64,000 nucleotides of DNA from CAYFFZ01 sp049976505 (GCA_049976505.1 JBMFIC010000002.1:62001-126000), one strand, 5' to 3'. Counted from the first letter of the stretch, positions 8,430-18,449 are shown. Program-made: numbers and translations. Notes: generated by a model not told the origin, from the sequence alone.

Positions 8430-10660
8430 ACGCTGTTTAATGACAAGTTAGATAAAGAAAACGCTTGAAATGGTTTGTTCACACATCGTAATGACTGACA
8501 CAAGTGAACAAGCCAGTATTAGATACAATAAAGGAAAATATTCTTCTACGTAATAATTGAAGCTAAGAGGATTGAATCTGCATCGAGGTTGAAGGAAAGA
8601 ATTGAAAAAATTCATGAACAGACAGTTGAAGAAATGGTAGGTAAAAGATACAGGAAAGCTGGATATTATGAAAGGAGCTCGTAACCAACCTTGTATCGGT
8701 ACTTTAAGAATTACGGGGTCGGGCAAAAATGGCAGGATAACATCGCCTTTGCTCGACTCCTTTAACGTAAGAATACATAAGTATTCTAGATAGCTCAAAG
8801 ATGATGTTGGCTGATGCGGCGTCCGTTACTTCTTACAGGAAAACAAACGATGCTTTCAAGAGAATAACAAGTGCTGAAGCTTCTGAAAAGCACGATACAT
8901 TGGATTGTGCAGGAAGTGGGGAGCGTGATAGAGCTCAATGAAAGTGTTAGAGTTAGGTCATAAAGGCTAGAGCATAGAAGGCAATTTTGTCAACGGTGAG
9001 AACAGCTCGATAAAGGCGATCACCGCACATGATCAGGAAAGCCATAAAAGACCTTAAGCATTGCAGTGAATGTACACTAAAAATATTTGATAAAGCATAT
9101 GTTGTATCTAATGCGGAAAGGGGCTTGAAAACGATACAGATCCAGATATTCATCAGCTCGACCAGCTATATGTTATAAAATTGAATATCTGGCAGAACGG
9201 GAGAAAAACTCCTGACTCTTGTAAACGCTGTAAAGAAACATAGCATGCATAATAAGAACATGGGTATGCATAAAAAGGATAGAAATTAAAGGCAAAAAGT
9301 TTGTACTGAGCTATTAAATTTAGCTTGTTTACGAAAAAGGTCACAAAGTTCGAGAATGGCGCCAGGATATGTTGCTCTAGAAAATATTTTGATAGGAGAG
9401 TGTATGTGTTGGTGTTGAAGGACGGCAAAGCTGATGGATGATTTTAATATAATTCTATCTGTTGTTAAGTCAAAAGAATACCCATACAAAAAAGGAAAGT
9501 GAAAAAACTAAATGGAAACTGTACGATGGAGTGCAAGAGCACGAATACCTAAGATATGCTTGAACTGATAGGAAAAGTTGTTGATGAGTCCTTACACTTA
9601 TATAGGCTTTTAAAAAAGACGTTACCGGGAAGCTATGATATTATGCAGACATTTTGGCTAAATAATCCTTGCTCATCAGTGCGAATGCAGGCCTGATAAG
9701 GGTTACAGAAGGGTAAATAAGTGTGGACATGGACTGCTTTGGCGTAGATTAGCTTGTAAACCATAAACTCTGGAAAACACATACAGCGACTATCACATCA
9801 TGAAAATACTGAACGATGCTTTTTCATAACCCAGCAACCGGTGTTGATGTTTGAGCATAAGTTCAGCATAGACGGAATGTGCTTTGAAATAACAATTAAG
9901 GCGAACTAGAAATCACCAAAGGAAAAGATACTTGGAGGAAGGGAAAAGAAGAAGCACTTTGAAAAGGTTCTTATAGTTGCAGGAACAACTTTTAAGATCA
10001 TACCTTCTTTTTGCTATAATTCATACGCCTATATTCGGCGAAACGATTTATCTTAAGCCTGTACTTGAGCAGATAGTGCATTTATATGAGATGGTTAAGC
10101 TGCACACGACTGATGCAGGCTATTTATCCAGAGAGAACTGCAAAGCCATAGGGTAAAAGGGTATATTCTGGATATTCCTAAAAATAGGGATAACTTACTT
10201 TGGGCCGACTCGTAGGTGAGATGATTTACAGCTTTATATGCGATATACAGTAGTACCTAAGACAGCACCATATGAGGTCGATAATAAATACAGTAAAATC
10301 GACACTAAAGAGGACTATGCCTTCCCTATCTAAATGAAAAAGCTTATCGTGAGAAAGGCAGCAGAGATTGTTGCAACAAGACGCGTGTACAACCTGAGGA
10401 GGCTTGTGTAGTTAAAATGCTCAAAAAGGGAATTGATACAATGATGAGGTGGATGTTAATGGTCCGGCCTTTAATACTGGACCTACTTGACCCACTAGCG
10501 CCCTTTTTCAAAGCCGTGATAAGGCAAGATGCCGGTCATAATGGTGGCCAATTGGTGACTGATGAACACTTTTTTGAGCATTTTTGCTTAAACCATAAGC
10601 TAAAACTAAAGGCCCAGCTAAATTATATCAGTAAAATCTAAAAATCAGGATATTAACTTA
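8430..10660 (+). pseudogene. Degenerate transposase remnants (one or two elements)
   Basis: No intact gene is present. Fragments include ERIEKIHEQTVEEMVGKRY near 8600, LDSSKMMLADAAS near 8790, and HTTDAGYLSRENCKAI near 10110-10150; the last is the DAGxxSxENxxxI block of DDE transposases. A later piece near 10330-10390 reads MKKLIVRKAAEIVATRRVYNLRRL. Stops and frame changes are dense. Family assignment is not possible by eye, and two nested elements are likely. Bases 10660-10850 are AT-rich spacer. Confidence 0.45.
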
Positions 10661-10849
10661 AATGCTTGTCTTTTACATAATAAAAAAGTTAAAGTTATAA
10701 ATTAGCATCCACTATTGGTATGAAACCATCTATATATAATTAGGTTTCTATAAATTTGATTGCAAGAATAACTTAATTTATTAATACATATTTACTTTTT
10801 TACTATCTGTTTAAATGATGATCTAAACCTCTTTGTTTTCGTACTTCGT

Positions 10850-11924
10850 TCAGTTCATAGAAATACTGCTTTTTCGGAAAGAGCTCATTTCATCATGGAC
10901 CAAAGTATTAGCATAGCTCCCCTAAGAGACCTCTCGCAGTTCTGGCCTTAATGTCTTCCCCAAGCTTCCTCTTAACTACAGAGAACGTTTCTTCAACAGC
11001 CTACCTTAAACTGTACTTTGTCACTTTAAACCGTGCCTTATATTTTAATGGAAGATACTTCCTTACCTTTAAGCCTATTCAGCATCCCCTATTGCATAGA
11101 ATACTTTAATTTTTAATAATTATTTATATATTATTATAATTATTACAAATTTATTATAAAAATACAAATTAATATCACATTAATATTATACGCTCCATCT
11201 CTAAAGAACTTTTTGGCCTTATTCATCATCCTTCTTAATATCCTTACTTTTAATCCACTTTACAGCCACTTAGCTTCAGATCCTTCACCTGTGTATGCAT
11301 GAACGTCTATAAACTTTTTAGTCCTGACGTCTGCAGTTATTACTGCCTTAACGTACCTCTCTTTATGTTCCCGTCGATGCATGTCCTGCACTCTCTGGCT
11401 GACCCAGACTTTGAGCCAGTTCTGTCTATAGCGGCTCACCTTTATACTACTCAGGAAGCTCTATTTAGGGCTTCATGCCGTGAATTTTGTAGCATGTTAT
11501 AGTGCATCGTGGAAGTAGGGTATAAAGCCAAGCTTTTCAAGAACCTGGATATGCCCTCCTAGGCTTCAGCAGTCCATTCATTGGTATAGAATAGTTTGTC
11601 CATAAATTATGAAATTTAAGCACGACATAAAGTAATGCCGGCTTTTTGTTTCACCTGCGTTGCCTTTGCTGCGTGCCGCCTACCGTATATATAGGTTGAA
11701 AAGTCCTGCCGTCGCCTGCTGCGTTTACAACAGTCCTTCCCCTGCATATTCACGATCAAAATTTTTAAAATGAACGGCAGGATGAGCGCCAGCTCTAAAA
11801 TCCTGAACCTGCCGTACTTCCAGTCCCTTGGCTTGATCTCTTTCTGTGATTTTTTACCTATTTTCATCAACCTTCGCTTATACAAAACAGGCCATCGAGT
11901 AAAAAGAGAGAAGTTATAAAGCAA
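10850..11924 (-). pseudogene. Degenerate DDE transposase remnant on the minus strand
   Basis: Read on the minus strand, the start at 11860-11760 gives KIGKKSQKEIKPRDWK, like the RDWKxYN opening of IS5-related archaeal transposases. Further along, near 11420-11240, a frame reads HKERYVKAVITADVRTKKF and then KAKKFFRDGAYN, matching the first catalytic-domain block. An AT-rich tract at 11100-11190 interrupts it. Frames shift several times, so the element is dead. Confidence 0.5.
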
Positions 11925-11972
11925 AAAGTGCGTTGTTATTAATAATTTATGAACAAACCGTGAGGGTCGTAG

Positions 11973-11981
11973 AGTTTAAAT
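11973..11981 (+). promoter_or_regulatory. TATA box of the aldolase-dehydrogenase operon
   Basis: TTTAAATAG lies about 29 bases before the ATG at 12006, the distance expected for a leaderless archaeal transcript. Confidence 0.35.
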
Positions 11982-12005
11982 AGTTGAAGAACGAACAATA
12001 AAATA

Positions 12006-12698
12006 ATGGTCGGAAAAATTACACGTTTGAATAAAGTATTAGTTAAAAATAGTAAAACATTCATTACTCCTTTTGATTATGAGATTGAAAGTTATTATCA
12101 GGAATTCGAAGACTTTATAAAATTAATTATCGAAGAAGTAATAAAGAGAGGTGCTAATGCCTTCTGCGACGCGAGTTCAGAAGCAGTATGGCGAGAAGCT
12201 ATACAAAAAATGGGTATTGTGTATAGATCATCTGAGGCAACTGAAACACCTTCTGATGTATATGATCAAAGAGAATCGTCTTCTTCACATACAGCACTAA
12301 AACTAAGTGCTGACGCTATAGTGTTTACTTTAGTGGTTGGTTATCCTAAAGAAAATGACATTATAACAATTTTTGAAGAAATTTCGGATCAAGCGTATGA
12401 GTTTGGCGTACCTTTAATTGGGGAAATTGATGTGCGACCTGATGTAAGTGTAAACAAGGGCGAACTTACTAGACAAGGCATAATAGGATCAAGCGAAGAA
12501 AATGCAAATATAATCAATTCTTATTATTCAAATTATTCAAAAGAAAAAAGCTATTATAATAATGTTGTATGTAAAATACTCTTTAACACCACCTATGGCA
12601 GCGGGAGTTCAAAAATGGTTAGAGCTCTATCTGCTATTATTCGAGAAGGAAAAGAGGTTAATAAAGCAAAACGAGTGTTACAGGTGAAAGATAATTGA
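12006..12698 (+). CDS. DhnA/DeoC-type class I aldolase-like protein
   Basis: The 230-residue protein resembles archaeal class I (DhnA-type) fructose-bisphosphate and 2-deoxyribose aldolases. Its opening GKITRLNKVL..FITPFDYEI parallels GKxxRLNxxL..LIVPMDHG, and SADAIVFTLVVGYPKENDII at about 100-120 parallels the strand of that barrel reading ADAVxVHVxxG. It is shorter than the usual 260-280 residues, and the C-terminal GRNI-type end is absent, so the barrel may be incomplete. The Schiff-base lysine may be the one in CKILFN near 190, but I am unsure. It overlaps the dehydrogenase start by four bases (TTGA), so the two are one operon, probably for sugar or polyol breakdown. Confidence 0.55.
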   Translation: MVGKITRLNKVLVKNSKTFITPFDYEIESYYQEFEDFIKLIIEEVIKRGANAFCDASSEAVWREAIQKMGIVYRSSEATETPSDVYDQRESSSSHTALKLSADAIVFTLVVGYPKENDIITIFEEISDQAYEFGVPLIGEIDVRPDVSVNKGELTRQGIIGSSEENANIINSYYSNYSKEKSYYNNVVCKILFNTTYGSGSSKMVRALSAIIREGKEVNKAKRVLQVKDN

Positions 12699-13735
12699 AG
12701 GCCGCTGTGTTGTATAAACCTCTTGACTTAAGGATTGAAGATATAGATACACCAAAACCAAAAAATGGAGAAATACTAGTTAAAGTTGACACCTCTGGGT
12801 TATGCCCTTCTGATGTAAAAATTTACAAATATGGGAGTAGCAATGTAAAATACCCAGTTGTTCTTGGACATGAATTTACTGGAGTTGTTTATGCTTTGGG
12901 AGATGATGTAGAATCATTTTCAGAAGGTGACAAAGTGGTTGTAGCAGCTGATGCATATTGTGGAAAATGTGAGATGTGTAAAATAGGAAAAGAAAACCTT
13001 TGTTATAATCCTCTTTCTTTTGGATATAATATTAATGGGGCTCATGCAGAGTTTGTATTGGTGCCAAAAAGATTTGTTGATAGGGGCGGAATTAAAAAAA
13101 TAAACCCAAAAATATCACTTGAAGCTATGTCAATGGCAGAACCTCTTGCTTGTACAATTCATAGCTTGAGAATTCTTAACCTTGAGTTTAGTGACAATCT
13201 TTTAGTTATAGGCGATGGCCCTATGGGGCTTTTACATGTAATTGCTGCTAAGGCCTTAGGTATTAACAATATTGCTGTAGTAGGGTTAGTTAAATGGAAA
13301 CTTGAGCTAGCCAAAGCGCTAGGTGCTAGTTATATATTTAATGCAGCAGAATCTCCAAATATTATAAATGACATAAAGGACATATTTCATAATGGATTTG
13401 CTGGCGTTGTAATTACAGTCGTAAACCAAGAAACAATTTCAGAAGCCATGAAACTAGCTTCAAAAGGTGGTAAGATTAGCGTATTTGCGGGTTTACCCAG
13501 TGGGCAAAGTCAATTTACATTAGATACAAACATAATACATTATAATGAAGTTTCTCTCATGGGAAGCTCGGGCTACACCTATCATGAATTTGATTTAGCT
13601 TATAAAATTATAGAAAAAGAACAAGACTCTTTTTTAAAACTTGTCACTCATAGGTTTAAACTAGAAAATATTTACGATGCTATAAAAATTTGGGAAAATA
13701 AAGATAAATCACTAAAAATATTAATAACTAGGTAA
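12695..13735 (+). CDS. Zinc-dependent medium-chain alcohol/polyol dehydrogenase
   Basis: The 346-residue enzyme oxidises an alcohol or sugar alcohol with NAD(P). Catalytic zinc ligands are Cys37 and His59-Glu60 (GHEFTG). The structural zinc site is Cys89, Cys92, Cys95 and Cys103. The nucleotide-binding loop GDGPMG follows near 175. The length is normal for sorbitol, threonine or glucose dehydrogenase relatives; substrate is unclear. The start is TTG at 12695, forming a TTGA overlap with the aldolase stop, so translation is probably coupled. Adjacent ruins of an aldehyde dehydrogenase and a sugar transporter suggest the pair is the surviving part of a catabolic cluster. Confidence 0.85.
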   Translation: MKAAVLYKPLDLRIEDIDTPKPKNGEILVKVDTSGLCPSDVKIYKYGSSNVKYPVVLGHEFTGVVYALGDDVESFSEGDKVVVAADAYCGKCEMCKIGKENLCYNPLSFGYNINGAHAEFVLVPKRFVDRGGIKKINPKISLEAMSMAEPLACTIHSLRILNLEFSDNLLVIGDGPMGLLHVIAAKALGINNIAVVGLVKWKLELAKALGASYIFNAAESPNIINDIKDIFHNGFAGVVITVVNQETISEAMKLASKGGKISVFAGLPSGQSQFTLDTNIIHYNEVSLMGSSGYTYHEFDLAYKIIEKEQDSFLKLVTHRFKLENIYDAIKIWENKDKSLKILITR

Positions 13736-14039
13736 TTTTGAATATAGTGCAATCATTGATATGAAACAAAAATACTTTGTACATGAGTATAGATATCGAT
13801 ACTTATTATATAAAGGAAACTATGGTAAAAGATAAGTAAATATTAATAAAAATAAAAATTCAGCTCGCCCATGTTATATTCCTAATCATATCTATTTCTA
13901 ACAGATGGATTGTAATAAATGTAGATAATTTTTAGCGTTTCACCTTATGTTAAAAAACTTTTAAAAAGTCTAGAAAACAATAAATACATTTAGGTTTGTG
14001 AACGACGACACCAGTTTTTTATTAGTTGGTAGTTGCAGA
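13736..14039. other. Non-coding AT-rich spacer
   Basis: I see no gene, hairpin or repeat in this stretch. It separates the dehydrogenase from the aldehyde dehydrogenase pseudogene. Confidence 0.5.
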
Positions 14040-14860
14040 AAGCCATTAATGAAAATAATATCTTGTTGAATTAGCACAATTTTGGCCATTATTTTACCAA
14101 GCCTCTAACAACTGCTTCCTGACCCACAGCCTTTATGTCAGAATCATCAAAAATGATGAGGAAGCCTTGTCTCCGAACTCTAGTGAGTTTTTCATGGTTG
14201 CGCTACTTAACCCCATAAGCCTTTTACCTACGGTGCTCCAAATAAATATGATCATATTAGTTTTTGCTTGACGATACTCGTTCCCCAACTTGAGACCTTA
14301 AACTAGTAATAACATTAAAAACGCCATTTGGTAAACGTACTGCCGCTAAATCTTTGGCTAGCATCAAAGTAGCTAAAAGTATATAAACTCGCTGGCTTAA
14401 TAATGATAACGTTTCCCACATATAGCTACAATTGCTCTACAAATTCCAACTACAAATGGTTAGTTCTAAAATGTTATTAAAACAATTATTCCTATTGGAT
14501 CTCTTCTAATTGTGCTTGATCCTTATAGTAAGTATTTTTTTAAGCGAATGCCCTAAAAATATATAGCCTTTCTCGCAATACACATTATCTACAGTATATG
14601 ATATATCATAGTTTGATACTGCTTTATTGTTTTCCGTTTATTAAAATTTCTACCTTAGAATATTCATCAAACTCCTTCTCTTCTTTCAGCCAATTTTAAT
14701 AGTAAATTAAAGCGATCAGGAGGCGTTAAAATTGCTCTAAACACCTTTATCAAGCGTTGTTCTAGTCACGTCTATCGCTGCTTTTACATCATCCATTGAA
14801 GCTTTTTGTACTGTCGCAATATTTTTCCCATTTCCCATTTGAAGATGTATCACGTTAATT
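14040..14860 (-). pseudogene. Aldehyde dehydrogenase pseudogene (N-terminal half)
   Basis: Read on the minus strand, pieces of an NAD(P) aldehyde dehydrogenase appear in the right order. GKNIATVQKASMDDVKAAID is at about 14840-14780, and LPNGVFNVITSLRSQVGE is at about 14340-14280, the counterpart of the LPPGVxNVVTGxGxxVGE segment. Near 14160 the frame reads FLIIFDDSDIKAV, the counterpart of IVFDDADLxxA. Many stops and deletions intervene, and the catalytic Cys half is missing. This degree of decay with conserved order indicates an old pseudogene. It belongs with the neighbouring dehydrogenase, aldolase and transporter remnant. Confidence 0.75.
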
Positions 14861-14861
14861 T

Positions 14862-15113
14862 TCTCCTCGCTTGAAGAAGGTTTCTTTTCCCCATTCCCGA
14901 ATGAGGGCGTCCGGTTCGAACTTTACGTACATGATGGGGAGAGGAATTGGAGCGGCATCGCCTCCGATATTTGTTCCAATGCTGCTTACCACACCATATG
15001 CTATGGGCAATCTTGGAGCAGCTATATTTATTGGGATGATGCTCGGAGCGATTATACAGTTTATAGCAATCTTTGGATTAAAGGAAACAAAGGGAACGAT
15101 AATAACGGCATAA
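14862..15113 (+). pseudogene. C-terminal fragment of an MFS sugar transporter
   Basis: About 80 codons encode the end of a major-facilitator transporter. FPHSRMRASGSNFTYMMGRG matches the cytoplasmic loop before helix 10 or 11 (FPTRxRxxGxGFxYxxGR). It is followed by two hydrophobic helices ending FGLKETKGT. Nothing upstream encodes the rest: it abuts the start of the aldehyde dehydrogenase pseudogene. Codon use and GC resemble the core genome more than the island, so this is a truncated native-like gene whose 5' part was lost at the island border. Confidence 0.75.
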
Positions 15114-15119
15114 CCAGTA

Positions 15120-15997
15120 CTAAATATCACCTAATCCAAAGATATTTTTGTACGTTTTTATATGTTTCAGCGCGTTTCCAGTCAAGATCACTACTATTCT
15201 TTTGCCTTTAATCCCAAGCTTCTGAATAGTCGCAACGGAGGCCAGCGATGCAAGCTCGCAAAATAAACCCTGTCTAGCTGCGTCCAATGCATATGCTGCA
15301 GCCTCGTGATCTTCAACAGGCACACTTCTCCTCCGCTTTCACTTATTGCCCTGTCCAGCTCCCCTCCATCAAACCTGTGATATCCTGCTATGCTTTCCAT
15401 GAGTACAGAGTTAGGAGCCACGGCTGCTATCATGCGGGGTCTTGCAGTTTTTTTGATACCTAGCCATATGCCGCTTAAGAGTGTGCCGTTGTTGGTAGGG
15501 ACTATTATGTAATCCAAGTTGCCAGACAGCTGTCTCCCAATTTCCTCACCTATGCTTGAGTCGCCGAGTATCTTGTTAAAGTTCTTTCCTGGATTCGCTG
15601 ACTCTATTCCATTTCTTGTTGCGAACTCCTCGCTCTGTCTTATTGCGTCCGAATAGCTTCCCTCAACTAGGTGAAGAACGGGTCTAAAAGTTTTGATGAA
15701 GCTAAGCCTCTCCTTGCTTATGCTCTTCGAGACGAAAACGTGCACCTTTACCCCGTATCCCAGTGCAAGTGCTGATAGAGAGATCGCCGCATTGCCGGTG
15801 CTCGCTATGACCACCTCCTTTCTGCTAAGGTTATCAAGAACCGCAATCGACTCCCTGTCCTTATGGGATCCTGTGGGATTATATAGCTCCAGCTTGGCGA
15901 ATATCTCGTTGTCAAGCCTTTTGCTCAGCTCAGGTAACCTGACAAGTGGCGTAGGGTAAATCGATTTTATAGACTCCATGATTTGCCAATTAGGCAA
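15120..15997 (-). pseudogene. Threonine synthase-like PLP enzyme with a frameshift
   Basis: The N-terminal 220 residues are an intact fold-type II PLP enzyme. NPTGSHKDR holds the PLP lysine (Lys46), STGNAA is the phosphate-binding loop near 66, and a TNNGTLLSG loop binds the cofactor phosphate near 165. At about 15325 the frame breaks: the good frame ends ISESGGEV and the rest of the family sequence (VPVEDHEAAAYALDAARQGL, then VVILTGNALKH) continues one base out of frame to 15120. Loss of one base in a GTGTG run would explain this. Either it is a recent pseudogene or an assembly error. The full product would be about 290 residues, near the size of short archaeal threonine synthase or cysteine synthase relatives. 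Confidence 0.75.
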
Positions 15998-16127
15998 CGT
16001 TTATATTAAACCTTCGGTATGTAGATGTTTTCGCAGGTATAAAGCTTCGCTCTTTTAGATGAATTCAAATGGACCTCATCGGCCCAAGCGTTTGTGCGAC
16101 CCTAATAGGAAGTTATATAGCTCTTCT

Positions 16128-16365
16128 CTAAGCTCTTGGGAGAAGGGCTTGGCATAAAGGCTGAAAAGAAATTAGAGCCTGAGGGCACAGTTAAACCGAT
16201 TATGTACATATCGTTGAACAGAACCTATGCTGAAACAGTGTCAACGATCTTGCAGAGCACATGAGCGCTCCCTCTCTTGATGTAACGTTAAGGAAGCTCG
16301 AATGCCCTGACCCCGGATCCGCAGCAAACTCTTTGAGCCAGATAAAAGCGAAGGTCGTCAAGAAG
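16128..16365. repeat. 238-bp direct repeat, copy 2
   Basis: This copy matches 6861-7098 over its full length without gaps. After it the sequences part: here the transposase frame runs on into KKASGVRRLPDFRCF, while the other copy passes to the RGFYS block. Confidence 0.9.
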
Positions 16366-16543
16366 GCCTCAGGGGTAAGGCGTCTGCCGGATTTTAGATG
16401 CTTCTTTGCCATGGCCTGTGTCGAGAACTTGGCACAAAGATGAAGGTGTTGTTGGCAGGAAAGCGTCACGGCCAGACCAATCGACCGTGAACGCCAGTTC
16501 GTTGAGCTTCTATCTCGTTATTGATTGTTTTAAATATGTGAAA
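16366..16543 (+). pseudogene. Transposase fragment downstream of the repeat
   Basis: The frame PSLDVTLRKLECPDP in the repeat continues here as KVVKKASGVRRLPDFRCFFA and stops at 16443. No catalytic block follows. It is a short relic, not a gene. The stretch from 15998 to 16127 between the threonine synthase start and the repeat holds nothing I can recognise. Confidence 0.5.
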
Positions 16544-16549
16544 GAACTG

Positions 16550-17659
16550 CTATCTACCTGACCTCTGATAGAACAACGACCTCAGAACTCCGAAGGGAGC
16601 CTCGGTCTTCACCCCAGAGGTGTAAAATGCCGTCCTAGATGCTCTGAATCCCATCTCTTTTAGTACATCCACCAGATCACGGGTGGCAGGGGTTTGGGTC
16701 TTCAGGTTAGAGGAAAGAGCTCTCAGATCATAATAATACGGTATTTCGTCGAGCTCCTCAAGGGCCATCTCGAAGAGCTTTTTACATTCAGGACAGTCCT
16801 CGGAAAGATCCTTTGCAACTGATATTATCCTTTTATCATAAATCCGTCCTGTATAGATTGGGCCAACAGGCAACATTCTATCACAACAGTACGGACAACG
16901 ATAAAGCTCCTCCCTCGTAACGTAACCGCAGCTGCTGATCAACAGGCTGTTCAGCTCGGAAACCAGCTCAAGGGCAAGCTTTGCGCTGGGCCGAATTATA
17001 TGATAAGTTCTTATGTAGTGCTTATCCACGTGAGCAAACACCGGAACAGCTGCGAGATTGAGGACGGAGGCCTCCATTATAACATTAGCCGCTGCTATCC
17101 TTGCCTGCATTTCCTTCAGAAAGCTTACCTTCCGAGCTACTACGTGGTACCTCTTGTAAAGCGCTTCAGAATGTATGCCCCCGAGAACCTGGGTGTCAGT
17201 GAACGTGAAGGCAACAAGCCCCTCTCCCTTTATCGCTCTGACTGAGTTGAAGACGTAGGGGGCAGAGGAGCCGAAGGGGTCCACGTCCATCGCATCAACT
17301 CTTCCGAGCCTGGAAAGCGTTTCAAGGAAGTCGTGGACGTCCAGGTTGAAAATCTGAACTTCGCCTTTTGGGGAGTTCTGCGTCCAGTTAAGCCTCGCGA
17401 GCTCGGCTGCCGATCTGCTGAGATCGTTGAGAAGGAACCTGATGAAGCCCTCACCCTCGAGGGCCAGCCTTATCGCCTTAATTCCAGTACCGCTGAATGG
17501 CTCGGCATAAGTGAGCTCACCGCCTCTTATCCTTGCATATGCGGTAAAGATCTTGACGAACACGCTCCTCGAAAAATAGCCAAGCGGGTTGTAAAAGGCC
17601 TCAAGGCCTTCCTTTTTCCTAAGTATCCTTGCCTTTCCCTCCACTATCATATCCTCCAA
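16550..17659 (-). CDS. trm1: tRNA (guanine-26 N2) dimethyltransferase
   Basis: The 369-residue SAM enzyme makes m2,2G at position 26 of tRNA. A Rossmann domain begins with TYAEPFSGTGIKAIR (about 50-64, SAM motif I). The catalytic DVDPFGSSAPYV motif near 125-136 is the Trm1 signature. The C-terminal half carries two zinc-type pairs, CPYC near 255 and CPEC near 290. Length fits archaeal Trm1. The N-terminus MIVEGKARI is typical; the first Met at 17659 or Met4 could be used. It is followed downstream only by the transposase relic and diverges from aIF5A across a repeat element. Confidence 0.93.
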   Translation of the reverse strand: MEDMIVEGKARILRKKEGLEAFYNPLGYFSRSVFVKIFTAYARIRGGELTYAEPFSGTGIKAIRLALEGEGFIRFLLNDLSRSAAELARLNWTQNSPKGEVQIFNLDVHDFLETLSRLGRVDAMDVDPFGSSAPYVFNSVRAIKGEGLVAFTFTDTQVLGGIHSEALYKRYHVVARKVSFLKEMQARIAAANVIMEASVLNLAAVPVFAHVDKHYIRTYHIIRPSAKLALELVSELNSLLISSCGYVTREELYRCPYCCDRMLPVGPIYTGRIYDKRIISVAKDLSEDCPECKKLFEMALEELDEIPYYYDLRALSSNLKTQTPATRDLVDVLKEMGFRASRTAFYTSGVKTEAPFGVLRSLFYQRSGR

Positions 17660-17847
17660 GTTCTATCACCTGATAATGTACTTCGCTGCGTATAATTAAA
17701 AACGTAATTTGGGAGCGGATTTAACCGCTCAGGATCAGACGAGGTGCATCATATCATCTGAGAAGCTCATCAACGCAGTTCAGTTTCATCATCTCTTTCA
17801 GTTTAGTGTTCTCCCTAAATATATGTTTTGTTGCCGGCTGATCGCGC

Positions 17848-17996
17848 TGACCTCATCCCCGCCCTGAAGGGCGAGTGTTCCCGAGGTCTCGAGGGTTACT
17901 CCCTTTATGGGAGCTATTAAGACATTTAATACCAAACACGTATTTAAGTTTTTACCGTTTTTGTCTTCGCCGTTCACGGCGAAGTTTTCTGCTTCT
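17848..17996 (-). mobile_element. Non-autonomous IS200/IS605-like element, copy A
   Basis: This is a 149-bp member of the repeat family. On the minus strand it starts AGAAGC after TAAT (17997-18000), has the left-end palindrome CTTCGCCGTGAACGGCGAAG, then ACGGTAAAAACTTAAATACG. It ends with CGAGACCTCGGGAAC, the hairpin CGCCCTTCAGGGCG and GGATGAGGTCA. It lies in the gap between the divergent trm1 and aIF5A genes, with its left end near the aIF5A promoter. There is no coding capacity. Confidence 0.8.
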
Positions 17997-18010
17997 ATTA
18001 AAAAAATTAA

Positions 18011-18020
18011 TTAATATATA
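18011..18020 (+). promoter_or_regulatory. TATA box of aIF5A
   Basis: TTAATATATA lies about 24-28 bases before the ATG at 18039, consistent with a leaderless strong promoter. It is only 14 bases outside the left end of repeat copy A. Confidence 0.6.
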
Positions 18021-18038
18021 GTTTGTATAGATCTGTGT

Positions 18039-18431
18039 ATGACTAAGCCGATGGAGCTCGGAGACATAAAGGAAGGCTCGTACATGATGATCGATGGCTC
18101 GCCCTGTAAGGTTGTTGAGGTAGAGAAAAGCAAGCCAGGAAAGCATGGAAGCGCCAAGGTAAGGGTTGTCGGAATAGATATATTCACAGGCGCTAAGAAG
18201 AGCTACGTGGGACCTTCGGAGTCAAAGGTGGAGGTGCCCATTATTGAGAAGGGCTCAGCACAGGTGGTTAACATTTCCGGAAACGTTGTCCAGCTCATGG
18301 ATCTGCAGACCTTCCAGACCATAGATGCGGAGTACATGGAGGAAGACATCAGGTCGAGATTGCAGCCAGGACAGGAGGTCGAATACTGGAAGGTGCTCGA
18401 CAAGGTCAAGATCATAAGGATTAAGTCATAA
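18039..18431 (+). CDS. eif5A: Translation factor aIF-5A
   Basis: The 130-residue factor promotes peptide-bond formation at stalling motifs and depends on hypusine or deoxyhypusine. The modification loop is KPGKHGSAK with Lys35 as the modified residue. An N-terminal SH3-like barrel is followed by a C-terminal OB-fold domain (about 70-130). Length and both domains are typical. The start is the leaderless ATG 14 bases outside a repeat element. An unassigned 118-base gap separates it from tRNA-Ala. Confidence 0.97.
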   Translation: MTKPMELGDIKEGSYMMIDGSPCKVVEVEKSKPGKHGSAKVRVVGIDIFTGAKKSYVGPSESKVEVPIIEKGSAQVVNISGNVVQLMDLQTFQTIDAEYMEEDIRSRLQPGQEVEYWKVLDKVKIIRIKS

Positions 18432-18449
18432 AGACCGAAAAGTAAAAAT

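Noticed and set aside
8448..9489. Several minus-strand frames of 66 to 116 codons
   Set aside because: They are antisense to a plus-strand transposase remnant and show low-complexity Phe/Ser/Tyr composition.
14871..15113. A stand-alone 80-residue membrane protein
   Set aside because: The sequence is the C-terminal end of an MFS transporter with the rest missing, so it is a fragment.
15194..15997. A complete 267-residue PLP enzyme
   Set aside because: Its last 40 residues do not fit the family, while the correct tail lies in the next frame; it is better called frameshifted.
17333..17695. 120-codon frame opposite trm1
   Set aside because: It is antisense to trm1 and has no features of its own.
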